From NCBI RefSeq assembly GCF_035943795.1, contig NZ_DASZBY010000116.1, positions 1-64,000 of the forward strand: 64,000 nt of DNA, in the 5' to 3' direction. This stretch comes from Aliidongia sp035943795 (lineage in GTDB: Bacteria > Pseudomonadota > Alphaproteobacteria > ATCC43930 > CGMCC-115725). The notes under the pieces are model-generated. The model searched no databases and was not told where the DNA came from. It saw only the letters and a program-made list of their open reading frames with translations. Position numbers and translations under genes: made by a program. Shown here in pieces: positions 44,072 through 52,577 of the stretch (positions are counted from its first letter, which is position 1; the number at the start of each line of letters is the position of its first letter).

Positions 44072-45268
44072 TCAGGCGGCAAGCGCATAGCGCCGGCAAT
44101 GCTCGAGATAGGCGCGCTCGTGGGTCGCGACCAGATCGACGACGCTGGCCCACAGCCACGAGGGCGCGTCGAGGCTCTTCGAGCGGTTGCGCCGCAACTC
44201 GGCCAGCCAGGTGCTGCCGTCCAAAGTCCCCATCTGGCGCGCATGGGCGCGGCCGACCACGGTCGACAGGAAGCGGGCGACGCTCATCGCCTCCTCCCGC
44301 GTCAGTCGCTCGAGATCCAGCTTCAGGTCCTGCGGCAGCAACTCCCGGATGAACACGGCCTTGTCCATGAGGCGGCGGGCCAGCATTCGGTCGCCCAGGA
44401 AGGGCGACATGTGCCGCGCGCCCTCGACCACGCGCTCACCATTGTCGCGTGGCATGGTGGCGCCCGGATGGCGCGGTGCTGCGGTGGCGATGGCTTCCTT
44501 GACGTCGACCAGGCAATGGCGCGCGTCCTTGCCCTTGCCGATCTCGACCAGGACGGCGAACCGCATCAGCCCCAGCGAACTGCAGCCCTTTTGCCAATAG
44601 GCGGCGTCCATGACCTTGATCGGGGCCGTGTCGTCGCGCTGGCGCAGTGATGTCATGAGCTTGTGCATGCCGTCTTCGGCGAACAATCGGTGGATCGCGT
44701 GCTTCTCGCCTGAAGCCAGCGGCCAGAACCGTTTGCCGAGCGGGATGGTCGGTTCGGTGCCCTCGATGCGCTCGTCCGCCAGATGTTTCCAGGACCGTCC
44801 AGCGGCCCGCCGCAGGGTCTGTTTCACCAGATCCGGCGCCGACCCGGTCGCGTCACCGTCGTCGAACGCCTCCTCGTAGCCTTCCATCATCTGCTCGAGC
44901 ATATGTGCGGTCGTGATGCCGGGCAGATCGGAACCGCGGGCGGCCATCGCCAACGACAGGCCGAGTCGGACCAGGTCATGCGCTGGATTGCCGATCACGG
45001 TCTGGTCCAGGTCGCGGATCTGGATATCGATCAGCCCTTCCGCACTGGCGACCGGCCCCAGATTGCCGACGTGGCAATCGCCGCAGATCCAGACCGGCGG
45101 TCCGTCCGGCAACGAGGACCGGTCCGCCTGTTCGAGCCATTCGTAGAATTTCACGGTGCTGCCGCGGACATAGGCGTGGGCGGATTCGGCCATCTTGCCG
45201 TTTCGACGGGCCGTCAGCCGGCCCGACCGATCCTCCGGCCGCGCGGCTTGGTCTTCAGGCTTCGCCAT
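44072..45268 (-). CDS. DUF2252 family protein
   Basis: A 398-residue protein of the DUF2252 family, which has a kinase-like (aminoglycoside-phosphotransferase-type) fold. Visible motifs are VWICGDCHVGNLGP (catalytic-loop-like) and IQIRDLDQTVIGNPAHDLVRLG (DFD/DLD metal-binding-like). The function is not established. It ends 15 nt before the mfd start on the same strand and could be co-transcribed with it. No signal peptide or membrane segment is seen. Confidence 0.8.
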   Translation of the reverse strand: MAKPEDQAARPEDRSGRLTARRNGKMAESAHAYVRGSTVKFYEWLEQADRSSLPDGPPVWICGDCHVGNLGPVASAEGLIDIQIRDLDQTVIGNPAHDLVRLGLSLAMAARGSDLPGITTAHMLEQMMEGYEEAFDDGDATGSAPDLVKQTLRRAAGRSWKHLADERIEGTEPTIPLGKRFWPLASGEKHAIHRLFAEDGMHKLMTSLRQRDDTAPIKVMDAAYWQKGCSSLGLMRFAVLVEIGKGKDARHCLVDVKEAIATAAPRHPGATMPRDNGERVVEGARHMSPFLGDRMLARRLMDKAVFIRELLPQDLKLDLERLTREEAMSVARFLSTVVGRAHARQMGTLDGSTWLAELRRNRSKSLDAPSWLWASVVDLVATHERAYLEHCRRYALAA

Positions 45269-45349
45269 GGGTCATGTCTCGTGATGCTGAAGCGGAAAAC
45301 GCTGGAGACAGGTGAACCCTGCGGCAGGGCGGGGAGTTCCCGGGCGGCA

Positions 45350-45378
45350 AGGCCGGGGCGAAATGCTCGCCCCGGCCT
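45350..45378 (-). terminator. Terminator hairpin after the small His-rich gene
   Basis: A 12-bp perfect stem (45350-45361 with 45367-45378) with a 5-nt loop lies 5 nt beyond the stop of the small gene. It is stable and has no U-tract. Confidence 0.55.
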
Positions 45379-45383
45379 GACGA

Positions 45384-45587
45384 CTACTTCTTGCCGCGCG
45401 CTGCGGTGCTCTTTTCATGAGCACTGCCCGAGGCTTTGTGGGCGGCTTCGGAGTGCGAATGGGCCTTGGTCGAATGCTCGTGCGCGGCGTCCTTGTCGTC
45501 CTTGCCGTGATGCTCGGCTGCCTTGCGATGGGACTTCGCCGCTTCGTCGTGATGTTCCGCGGCCTTGGTATGATGGGTCTGAGCCAT
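45384..45587 (-). CDS. Small histidine/alanine/lysine-rich protein of unknown function
   Basis: A 67-residue, very hydrophilic protein (AQTHHTKAAEHHDEAAKSH at the start), with repeated EHH and AAxxH patterns and ending in KK. It has GGAGGA upstream of ATG 45587 and a perfect terminator hairpin after the stop, so it is a real gene. Similar short His-rich proteins occur in alphaproteobacteria without known role. The composition suggests a disordered or helical metal- or nucleic-acid-binding peptide, possibly stress-related. That is a guess. Confidence 0.72.
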   Translation of the reverse strand: MAQTHHTKAAEHHDEAAKSHRKAAEHHGKDDKDAAHEHSTKAHSHSEAAHKASGSAHEKSTAARGKK

Positions 45588-45966
45588 GGGTTCGTTCCTC
45601 CGAGGGTCTGGATCGCTCTGAACGGCGACACCAGCACAACCCGTCGACCCATGAATTGGCTGCGCGTATCCTGTAAAAAATCTCTGTTACCTGTTCTTCT
45701 ATATTAGAAGAAGCGAAAATATATTCAAAATGGAGAGATATAGTCCGTGGCTATGCTTCTTTTGGTGGATTGACCGCCCGGAAATTCATCTGATTGTGGG
45801 CTGCCGCCAGGACAGGCTGGCAGCGGGGGGGACAGGGCTCGCGTTATTCCGCTGACGCGGCGGGCATTCTTGCGGAACCCGGTGACCGCAGTCGGGTTCT
45901 GATGGCGGGGTCCATATCGCAGCCGTCGCTGCGGGCCGTGGGCTCAATCCGCAAAGGTTCGGTCAG
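45588..45966. other. AT-rich intergenic island
   Basis: About 380 bp between divergent genes. The stretch 45670-45770 is strikingly AT-rich in an otherwise GC-rich window and holds a perfect inverted repeat, TTCTTCTA and TAGAAGAA (45694-45712). No coding frame is convincing. Promoters of the small gene and of the transglutaminase-like gene must lie here. Confidence 0.5.
45694..45712. repeat. Perfect 8-bp inverted repeat in the AT-rich island
   Basis: Arms 45694-45701 and 45705-45712 with a 3-bp centre (TAT). The size and symmetry suit a dimeric repressor operator about 110 bp upstream of the small gene. Confidence 0.5.
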
Positions 45967-47037
45967 ATGAAACTCCGTGTCGGCTACGAGCTGGTTTACG
46001 ACTGCCCCTGCGCAACGCCGATGATCCTGATGCTCAATACCCACTTCTCCCGCGTGGACGCGGTGCTGAGCCCCGATGTCCTGAAGACGGAGCCGCCGGT
46101 GCCGGTCGCCCAATACCGCGACGGTTTCGGCAACCTGTGCAGCCGGATCCTGGCGCCGCCTGGCCGCATTTCGCTGTCGACCGAAGCCTTGCTCGACGTG
46201 CCCGACCAGCCGGAGACCATGCCATCCGCCGGCTGGCAGCACCCGGTGGAGGAACTGCCAGACGATACGCTCGTCTTCCTGCTGGGCAGCCGGTATTGCG
46301 AGACGGACCTGATGTCCCACCTTGCCTGGCAGATGTTCGGCCACCTGCAGGGCGGCCGCGAACGGGTTCAGGCGATCTGCGACTTCGTCCATCATCACAT
46401 CGCCTTCAGCTATGCGAGCGCCCGGCCGACCCGCACCGCCTGGGAGGCGTACCAGGAACGTTCGGGCGTCTGCCGCGACTATGCCCATCTGGCGCTCACG
46501 CTGTGCCGCGCCCTCAATATCCCGGCGCGGTATTGCACCGGATACATCAGCGACGCAGGCCTGCCGCCGACCGACGCGCCCATGGATTTCTGCGCCTGGT
46601 TCGAGGCCTATCTCGGCGGGATGTGGCAGACGTTCGATCCGCGCAACAACGCGCCGCGCACCGGCCGGGTGCTGATGGCCCGCGGCCGGGATGCCGCCGA
46701 CATCGCGATCAGCACCAATTTCGGCGCGACCACGCTCGTCAAGTTCCTGGTCGTCTGCGAGCCGGCGGTGCAGGGCGAGGCCCCGGCGATGGCGCTCTCG
46801 ATCGACGAGGCCTACAGCAGTTCGAACGGGGATCGCTGGCAGGTCGTCCGCGATCCGTCGGCGGGACGGACCCTGGTCCGCCATATTCCGAACGCATCGT
46901 CGGGCGGGATCGCCCGGGAGTTCTCGGTCCAGGAATTCCTGAGCGTGAACGGCTCCGGTCCGGAATATGCCGCGGTGCGCCATCTGATCGAAACGGCGCC
47001 TGGCGCCGGCTTGCCGGGTCCGGGCGCGGCGCTCTGA
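45967..47037 (+). CDS. Transglutaminase-like family protein
   Basis: A 356-residue protein with an N-terminal beta domain (about 1-110) and a transglutaminase/cysteine-protease-like core. The nucleophile Cys is in SGVCRDYAHLALTLCRAL, with the Asp region WQTFDPRNNAPRTGRVL and the family's MARGRDAADIAI. At the place where classical members have the catalytic His (DxHAW) the sequence reads MDFCAWFEAYLGG, a Cys. Either this subfamily uses another residue or it is not a standard enzyme. The C-terminal segment of about 100 residues is not recognised. No signal peptide is seen. A long open frame on the opposite strand is a shadow. Confidence 0.82.
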   Translation: MKLRVGYELVYDCPCATPMILMLNTHFSRVDAVLSPDVLKTEPPVPVAQYRDGFGNLCSRILAPPGRISLSTEALLDVPDQPETMPSAGWQHPVEELPDDTLVFLLGSRYCETDLMSHLAWQMFGHLQGGRERVQAICDFVHHHIAFSYASARPTRTAWEAYQERSGVCRDYAHLALTLCRALNIPARYCTGYISDAGLPPTDAPMDFCAWFEAYLGGMWQTFDPRNNAPRTGRVLMARGRDAADIAISTNFGATTLVKFLVVCEPAVQGEAPAMALSIDEAYSSSNGDRWQVVRDPSAGRTLVRHIPNASSGGIAREFSVQEFLSVNGSGPEYAAVRHLIETAPGAGLPGPGAAL

Positions 47038-47067
47038 GGCCCACACGCGCCTTCTATCGACCGTCCC

Positions 47068-48129
47068 TCAGATCACGTGCACGCGGGCAGCATCCCACTC
47101 GATGGTGCAGTCGTCGCCGCGCGCGACCGGGGGCATGTCGATGCCCGGGACCCGGACGCGCAGGTCGCGCCCGGCCTTGCGGCCGACGACCAGATAGCTT
47201 TCGCCATAGTTGACCACTTCCTCGATCCGCATGGTGCTGCCGGTCGGGGAGGGCGCTGTGGCCGCCGGCCGGATGCGGATCGTTTCCGGTCGGATGAGGA
47301 TGGAGACGTCCCGGCCGGCCGGCAGATCGCGTGCGCCGGTCGCGATGGTGCCCAGGCATTCCACGTCCACCACGCCGTCGCCCAGGGTCCGGCCGCGCAG
47401 CAGGTTGCTGTCGCCGACGAAGGATGCGACGAAGCTGGTTCGCGGCGTGAAATAAACCTCGGTCGGCGACCCGATCTGCTCGATGCGCCCCTGGCTGAAC
47501 ACGGCGATCCGGTCGGACATGGCCATGGCCTCGGTCTGGTCGTGGGTGACGTAGATCATCGTCACGCCCAGTTCGCGATGGATGCGCTTCAGCTCGATCT
47601 GCATCTGCTCGCGCAAGGTCTTGTCCAGCGCGCCCAGCGGCTCGTCGAGCAGCACCAGATCGGGTTCGAACACCAGCGCCCGCGCGAGCGCCACGCGCTG
47701 CTGCTGGCCGCCGGACAGTTCGGCCGGCTTGCGCGCCGCGAATTCCGACAGGCCGATCATCGCCAGCGCGGCCGCGACCTTGCGGTCCGCATCGGCCTTG
47801 GGCACGCGGCGCATGCGCAGCGGAAACCCGACGTTCTGCGCGGCGCTCATGTGCGGGAACAGGGCGTAGTTCTGGAACACCATGCCGATGTTCCGATCGT
47901 AAGGTTCGACCGCGTCGATGGTCCGGCCGGCGATGCCGATCTCGCCCGCGGTCGGCCGCTCGAAGCCGGCGATCATCATCAGGGTCGTCGTCTTGCCCGA
48001 GCCGGAGGGGCCGAGGAACGACACGAACTCGCCCGGCTGCACGTCGAGGTCGATGCCATCGACCACGTTCTGGCCGGCGACATAGCTTTTCGAGATCGAC
48101 CGGAGGGTCAGCGAACGGGCGGCGTTCAT
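47068..48129 (-). CDS. ABC transporter ATP-binding protein, spermidine/putrescine (PotA) type
   Basis: A 353-residue ATPase with Walker A GPSGSGKTTT, Q-loop MVFQNYALFPHM, signature LSGGQQQRVALARAL, Walker B LVLLDEPLGALD and switch His in VTHDQTEAM. A TOBE domain (about 245-350) completes the PotA/FbpC layout. It is the last gene of a minus-strand cluster with two permeases, a Tat-type binding protein, an M19 dipeptidase and two less-known proteins. It powers import of a small cationic or peptide-like substrate. The substrate is not known. Confidence 0.92.
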   Translation of the reverse strand: MNAARSLTLRSISKSYVAGQNVVDGIDLDVQPGEFVSFLGPSGSGKTTTLMMIAGFERPTAGEIGIAGRTIDAVEPYDRNIGMVFQNYALFPHMSAAQNVGFPLRMRRVPKADADRKVAAALAMIGLSEFAARKPAELSGGQQQRVALARALVFEPDLVLLDEPLGALDKTLREQMQIELKRIHRELGVTMIYVTHDQTEAMAMSDRIAVFSQGRIEQIGSPTEVYFTPRTSFVASFVGDSNLLRGRTLGDGVVDVECLGTIATGARDLPAGRDVSILIRPETIRIRPAATAPSPTGSTMRIEEVVNYGESYLVVGRKAGRDLRVRVPGIDMPPVARGDDCTIEWDAARVHVI

Positions 48130-48148
48130 GGGCAGGCTCCAAATCGGA

Positions 48149-48937
48149 TCAAGCGGGGTGCCGCGGCCGTCTCGCCCGGACCAGCCGCGCGGCGAGCTGC
48201 ATGCCGATGACGGCCAGGACGGCGGCGAGCAGCAGCGACGAGGCCGCGGAGATCGCCGGGTCGGCCTCCATCTGGAAGCTGTTGAACATCTGGCGCGGCA
48301 GGGTGGCGCTGTCGCGGCCGGAGATGAAGATCGCGATCACCGCTTCGTCGAACGAATGGATGAACGCGAACAGGGCGGCGACCAGGAAGGCCGGGCGCAG
48401 CACCGGGAAGGTCACCAGGCGAAACGTGGTCAACGGCCGCGCGCCGAGGTTGGCCGCCGCGTTCTCCAGCCTTCGGTCGAAATTGACCAGCGCCGACGTC
48501 ACGGTCAGCACCACGACCGGGATCGACAGGCAGGTATGGGCCAGGATGACGCCGGTCATGCTCTGGACCAGGCCCAGCAAGCCGAAATAGCTGTAATAGC
48601 CCAGCGCCATGACGATGTGCGGCACGATCAGCGGCATCAGTACGAGCAGCCGGAACAGGGCGCGGAAGCGGAACTGGTGGCGCACCAGCGCGAACGAGGC
48701 CGGCACGCCCAGCAGCATCGCCAGCACCATCGTGCCGCCGCCGATCAGGAAACTATTGACCACCGGCCCGGTCCAGTTGGGATCGGAGAAGAAGTGCCGG
48801 TAATAGCCCAGCCAGAATCCCGGCGGCGGAAACTGCAGGGACGGCGCGGTGCTGAACGACATCGGCACGACGATGAACATCGGGCCGGCGAGCAGGATCG
48901 CGATCAGCAGCGACAGGGTCACCGTGGAGCGCGCCAT
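48149..48937 (-). CDS. ABC transporter permease, PotC type
   Basis: A 262-residue inner-membrane protein with six hydrophobic segments and the EAA-like coupling loop ENAAANLGARPLTTFRLVTFP. ATG 48937 lies 1 nt after the stop of the other permease gene. It forms the channel with that permease and docks on the ATPase encoded downstream. Confidence 0.9.
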   Translation of the reverse strand: MARSTVTLSLLIAILLAGPMFIVVPMSFSTAPSLQFPPPGFWLGYYRHFFSDPNWTGPVVNSFLIGGGTMVLAMLLGVPASFALVRHQFRFRALFRLLVLMPLIVPHIVMALGYYSYFGLLGLVQSMTGVILAHTCLSIPVVVLTVTSALVNFDRRLENAAANLGARPLTTFRLVTFPVLRPAFLVAALFAFIHSFDEAVIAIFISGRDSATLPRQMFNSFQMEADPAISAASSLLLAAVLAVIGMQLAARLVRARRPRHPA

Positions 48938-48938
48938 G

Positions 48939-49820
48939 TCACCTCCACATCTTCTCGATGCCGAACAGCCGGTCATAGAGCACGAACAGGGCGACCGCGG
49001 CGGCGAGCAGGATCATCGAGGTCGCGGACGCGGCGCCGAAATCCAGCAACTCCTCGATCTCCTGGCCGATGCGGCCGGCGATCATCTTGTCCTGCGGGCT
49101 GCCGATCAGGGTCGGCGTCACGTAGAATCCCAGGCACGTGATGAATACGAGGGTGGCACCATTCAGGACGCCCGGCAGGCTCTGCGGCAGATAGACCGTC
49201 AGGAAGGCGCGCAGCGGCCGCGCGCCCAGGCTGAGGGCGGCGCGCATGTGCACCTCGTCGATCCGCTTCATGACGGCGTAGAGCGCCAGCACCATGAAGG
49301 GCACCAGCATATGGGCCATGGCGAAGGTCGCGGCGAAGGTCGTGAACAGCAGGCGTGGCGGCGGGCTGACGCCCAGCGCCACCAGCAACCCCACGACCGG
49401 CCCGCGCGCGCCCAGGATGACCATCCAGGCATAGGTGCGGACCAGGAAGCTGGTCCAGAAACTGAGGGCGACGATGCTCAGCAGGAACGCGCTGACCGCC
49501 CCGCCGCGGCGGGCCGCGACATAGGCGACCGGATAGGCCAGCACCAGGCTCGCGATCGTGACGATGAAGGCGGTGCGGAACGTCCGGCCAAGCACGGCCA
49601 GATCATAGTGGGAGGCGAAGAACGCGGTGTAGTTGGCGACGCCGAAGGTCGGTTCGCTGACGCTCATCCAGACGACGAGCGCCAGCGGCACCAGGAAGAA
49701 CGCCGTCAGGAACAGGGACGCCGGCAGGTAAAGCAGGAAGGGGCCGCGCATCAGGGCCGACAGGCGTCGCCGCCCGGCCCGGGGTGCGGCCTCGATCTGC
49801 AATGCCGGCGCTTGGCTCAT
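48939..49820 (-). CDS. ABC transporter permease, PotB type
   Basis: A 293-residue permease with six predicted helices after a short cytoplasmic N-terminus and the EAA loop MRAALSLGARPLRAFLTVYLP. ATG 49820 overlaps the binding-protein stop as ATGA and is preferred to an ATG at 49832. It is paired with the PotC-type permease. Confidence 0.9.
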   Translation of the reverse strand: MSQAPALQIEAAPRAGRRRLSALMRGPFLLYLPASLFLTAFFLVPLALVVWMSVSEPTFGVANYTAFFASHYDLAVLGRTFRTAFIVTIASLVLAYPVAYVAARRGGAVSAFLLSIVALSFWTSFLVRTYAWMVILGARGPVVGLLVALGVSPPPRLLFTTFAATFAMAHMLVPFMVLALYAVMKRIDEVHMRAALSLGARPLRAFLTVYLPQSLPGVLNGATLVFITCLGFYVTPTLIGSPQDKMIAGRIGQEIEELLDFGAASATSMILLAAAVALFVLYDRLFGIEKMWR

Positions 49821-50878
49821 GTGGACAGCCATTGCTCGAAGCGCTTCGCCATATCGTCGAGCTGCGGCAGCAGCTTCTCGGCATCGAGTACGACGGATTT
49901 CGCCAGGTTCTCCGGCGAGGTCGGCATCCGGGCGACCACCTCAGGCGGCAGGAACTTGAACGAGGCCGGGTTCATCGGCCCGTAATTGTTCTTGGCTGCG
50001 AACGTGGCCAGGCGCTCCGGCGCTACCGCGAACTCGATGAAGCGCCAGGCGCTCTCGGCCCGGGGCGTGCCGCGCGCCACCACCCAGGTCGCGACGTCGA
50101 TGACCGCCTGGTTGAACACCAGCTCGACCGGCAGGTTCTGGTCGACCATGGCCTGGGCGCTGGTGTTCCACATGCCGATCATCTCGACCTCGCCGTCGCG
50201 CAGCAGCTGTTGCGACTGCGGGCTCTGGCTCCACCAGACCCGGACGTCCTTCTTGATCCGGTCGAGCGACTTGAAGGCCCGGTCGAGGTCGTAGGGGAAC
50301 AGCTTGTCGGCCGGCACGCCGTCGGCCATCAGCGCGAAGGCCAGCACGCGCGCAGGATAGTTCTGCAGGCAGCGTGCGCCCGGGAACTTTGCCGTGTCCC
50401 AGAAATCGGCCCAGCTCTTCGGCCCGCCGTTCGGGAAATGGTCCTTGCGATAGGCGATAATGTTGGCGAAGGCGTGGGAATTGATGCCGTTCAGCGTGAC
50501 CGCACCCGGCCAGAGCGAGGCCGCCGGGACCTTGGTCTCGTCATAGGCGTCGATCAGGTTCGCCTTGTTGGCGCGTCCCAGTTCGGCCACGCCCAGGGTC
50601 GTGACGTCGAATTCATAGACGCCGGACCGGGTCTGGGCCGCCAGCTTGGCGAAGGAGACCGGTGAGATGGTCCGGATCTCGATGCCGGTCTCGGCGGTGA
50701 ACGGGTCGAACAGGATGGCGCGCGCCGCCGCTTCCCAAGGACCGCCCCAGGTATTGATGTAAAGCGTTTCGGCGGCCCGGGCACGGCCGATGAACGGCAT
50801 CGAGACCGCCCCGGCGGCGAGCGCGGTCAGCAGATGGCGCCGGGTGATCGGGGTGGTCGTCGGGCGGATGTCGGCCAT
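49817..50878 (-). CDS. Extracellular solute-binding protein, spermidine/putrescine family, Tat-exported
   Basis: A 353-residue binding protein. The N-terminus has a twin-arginine signal (PITRRHLLTALAAGAVSM, cleavage after RARA), followed by ETLYINTWGGPWEAAARAIL, typical of PotD/PotF-like family 1 binding proteins. It captures the substrate in the periplasm for the permease pair. Tat export suggests folding before export. ATG 50878 has GAGGG upstream. It lies 14 nt downstream of the dipeptidase gene. Confidence 0.9.
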   Translation of the reverse strand: MADIRPTTTPITRRHLLTALAAGAVSMPFIGRARAAETLYINTWGGPWEAAARAILFDPFTAETGIEIRTISPVSFAKLAAQTRSGVYEFDVTTLGVAELGRANKANLIDAYDETKVPAASLWPGAVTLNGINSHAFANIIAYRKDHFPNGGPKSWADFWDTAKFPGARCLQNYPARVLAFALMADGVPADKLFPYDLDRAFKSLDRIKKDVRVWWSQSPQSQQLLRDGEVEMIGMWNTSAQAMVDQNLPVELVFNQAVIDVATWVVARGTPRAESAWRFIEFAVAPERLATFAAKNNYGPMNPASFKFLPPEVVARMPTSPENLAKSVVLDAEKLLPQLDDMAKRFEQWLST

Positions 50879-50891
50879 GATGTGCCCTCCC

Positions 50892-51857
50892 TCAGCCCAT
50901 GACCGCGCGATAGAGCCGCAGCCAGTTGCCGGACGTGATCTGCTCGACCTCGTCGGCATTGAAGCCGACCTTGGCCAGCGCCGGGCCGACCAGGGCGAGG
51001 CCGCTGATCTTCTTCAGCCACGCGGGCTTCTCGCTGGGGCCGGGCTTCGCGGCCGATCCGGCGCCGTACTGGATCGAGCGGGTCCAGCGTCCCGAGCGCA
51101 TCCAATCCAGATATTCCTGGCTGGAATGATGGCTGAAATCGGTGCCGAGGCCGACATGGTCGATGCCGGCGATCTCGACCGTCTGGGCCACCATCTGCGC
51201 CCAGGCATCGACGCTGTCGCACGCCGGCTCCGGCGTGATGTTGCGATAGGCGGCACAGCCGATCACACCGCCCTTCTCGGCCAATGCCTTGATGATGGCA
51301 TCGCTCTTGTTGCGCTTGTGCGGAAACACGGAGGCCGGGTTGGCATGGGTGATCGCGACCGGCTTTAGCGACCATTCGATCGCGTCCAGCGTGGTCTTGT
51401 CGCCGACATGGGACAGGTCGACCAGCATGCCGCACTGGTTCATCTCGCGCACGACCTCGCGGCCGAACCGGGCGAGGCCGGGATCGACCGCCTCGTAGCA
51501 ACTCGAGCCCAGTTCGTTCTGGTTGTTGTAGGTCAGCTGCAGCACGCGCACGCCCAGGTCGGCGAACAGCCCGACATAGCGGACGCGGCCGTCCAGCAGG
51601 TTGGTGTTCTGGTAGCCCAGCAACAGCGCCACCTTGCCGGCGCGCTCGGCCGCCAGGATGTCGTCGGCGGTGCGCACGATGGTGACGATGTCCTCGTTCG
51701 CCCGGACCATGTCACGCCACTTGGCGACGGCATCGAAGGATTCGATGGCACCTTCCCAAAAGCCCAAGGTCGGCGTCACGCAGGTGAAGCCGCCGGCCTT
51801 CAGGTCCTCGAACACGCCTCGGTCGAAAAAGCCACATTGCAAGCCGTCGATCAGCAT
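50892..51857 (-). CDS. Membrane dipeptidase family protein (peptidase M19)
   Basis: A 321-residue TIM-barrel metallopeptidase of the renal dipeptidase family. It has VLQLTYNNQNELGSSCYE, VREMNQCGMLVDLSHVGDKT, the ligand His in ITHANPASVFPHKRNKSD and the Asp of VGLGTDFSHH. The first metal-binding pair, His-x-Asp in classical members, is replaced: the N-terminus reads MLIDGLQCGFFDR. So the metal site is altered or has one metal. The family hydrolyses dipeptides, including ones with D-residues. In an ABC import cluster it would cleave the imported compound. Confidence 0.85.
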   Translation of the reverse strand: MLIDGLQCGFFDRGVFEDLKAGGFTCVTPTLGFWEGAIESFDAVAKWRDMVRANEDIVTIVRTADDILAAERAGKVALLLGYQNTNLLDGRVRYVGLFADLGVRVLQLTYNNQNELGSSCYEAVDPGLARFGREVVREMNQCGMLVDLSHVGDKTTLDAIEWSLKPVAITHANPASVFPHKRNKSDAIIKALAEKGGVIGCAAYRNITPEPACDSVDAWAQMVAQTVEIAGIDHVGLGTDFSHHSSQEYLDWMRSGRWTRSIQYGAGSAAKPGPSEKPAWLKKISGLALVGPALAKVGFNADEVEQITSGNWLRLYRAVMG

Positions 51858-51869
51858 CGTGAGGTTCCT

Positions 51870-52577
51870 TTACGAGACGGAGGAAACAGGGGCGCGGCGC
51901 AGCCGGGTCGGATCCGCGGCGAGCATGGAGAGGTCGGTCTCGTCCTCGTCGGGCCGGCCGACGATGCGGCCATCGGCTTCGACGCGGACCGTGCCGGCAT
52001 GGCGCCGGCTTTCGAAGGAATCGGGTGCGAGTGCGGCGTGGGAGGCCTCGTAGAGCGGCCACCAGGTGGCGGCCGACACGGGGACCCCGTCGAACCGCAG
52101 CTTGTCGAGCAGGCTGAGGCGCGCGACCGGGCGCGGGGAGATCCGGATCAGCACGCCGTCCCCGTCCGGGGCGGCGGTCGCCTCCAGGCCATAGCGCTCG
52201 GCCAGGCCTGCGACGATGCGCAGTTCCTCGGGCGCCACCAGATGGAGCGCCTTCACGTCGGCCTGTCCCGTCCGGCGCGACTGGTCGACCGCCAGGTCGA
52301 GCAGGCCGTCGGCGACGAGCCAGGCGTGCTGGTTCCCGCAATCGACGGTCATCATCGGCTGTTCCGCCACGATCCGCAGCGGCGCCGGCTTGTTGGCACC
52401 CAACCGCTCCAGTTGGGCGGCGATGCCGGCGAACCCGTCGCCGGGCAGGATGGCGGAATAGAGTGCGCAATCGCGGACCGACGGCAGCAGGCCCGGCGGC
52501 GCCCCGGCCGCCTGGACCAGCCGTTCCAGGATGAGGCGGGTCTCCCGCAGCGACAGGATCAGCAGGTCGGTGGTCAT
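51870..52577 (-). CDS. Protein of unknown function, possibly DUF3726-like
   Basis: A 235-residue cytoplasmic protein without signal peptide or membrane segments. The N-terminal LSLRETRLILERLVQAAG and the C-terminal WWPLYEASHAALAPDSFESR recall DUF3726 proteins, but I cannot confirm this. Its start overlaps the stop of the 578-residue protein gene by 4 nt, and it ends 12 nt before the dipeptidase start, so it is firmly in the operon. A joint role with the upstream unknown protein is likely. Confidence 0.6.
   Translation of the reverse strand: MTTDLLILSLRETRLILERLVQAAGAPPGLLPSVRDCALYSAILPGDGFAGIAAQLERLGANKPAPLRIVAEQPMMTVDCGNQHAWLVADGLLDLAVDQSRRTGQADVKALHLVAPEELRIVAGLAERYGLEATAAPDGDGVLIRISPRPVARLSLLDKLRFDGVPVSAATWWPLYEASHAALAPDSFESRRHAGTVRVEADGRIVGRPDEDETDLSMLAADPTRLRRAPVSSVS

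Noticed and set aside
45844..47046. Minus-strand frame opposite the transglutaminase-like gene
   Set aside because: The plus frame carries the conserved transglutaminase-type blocks; the minus translation is Arg/Gly-rich noise.
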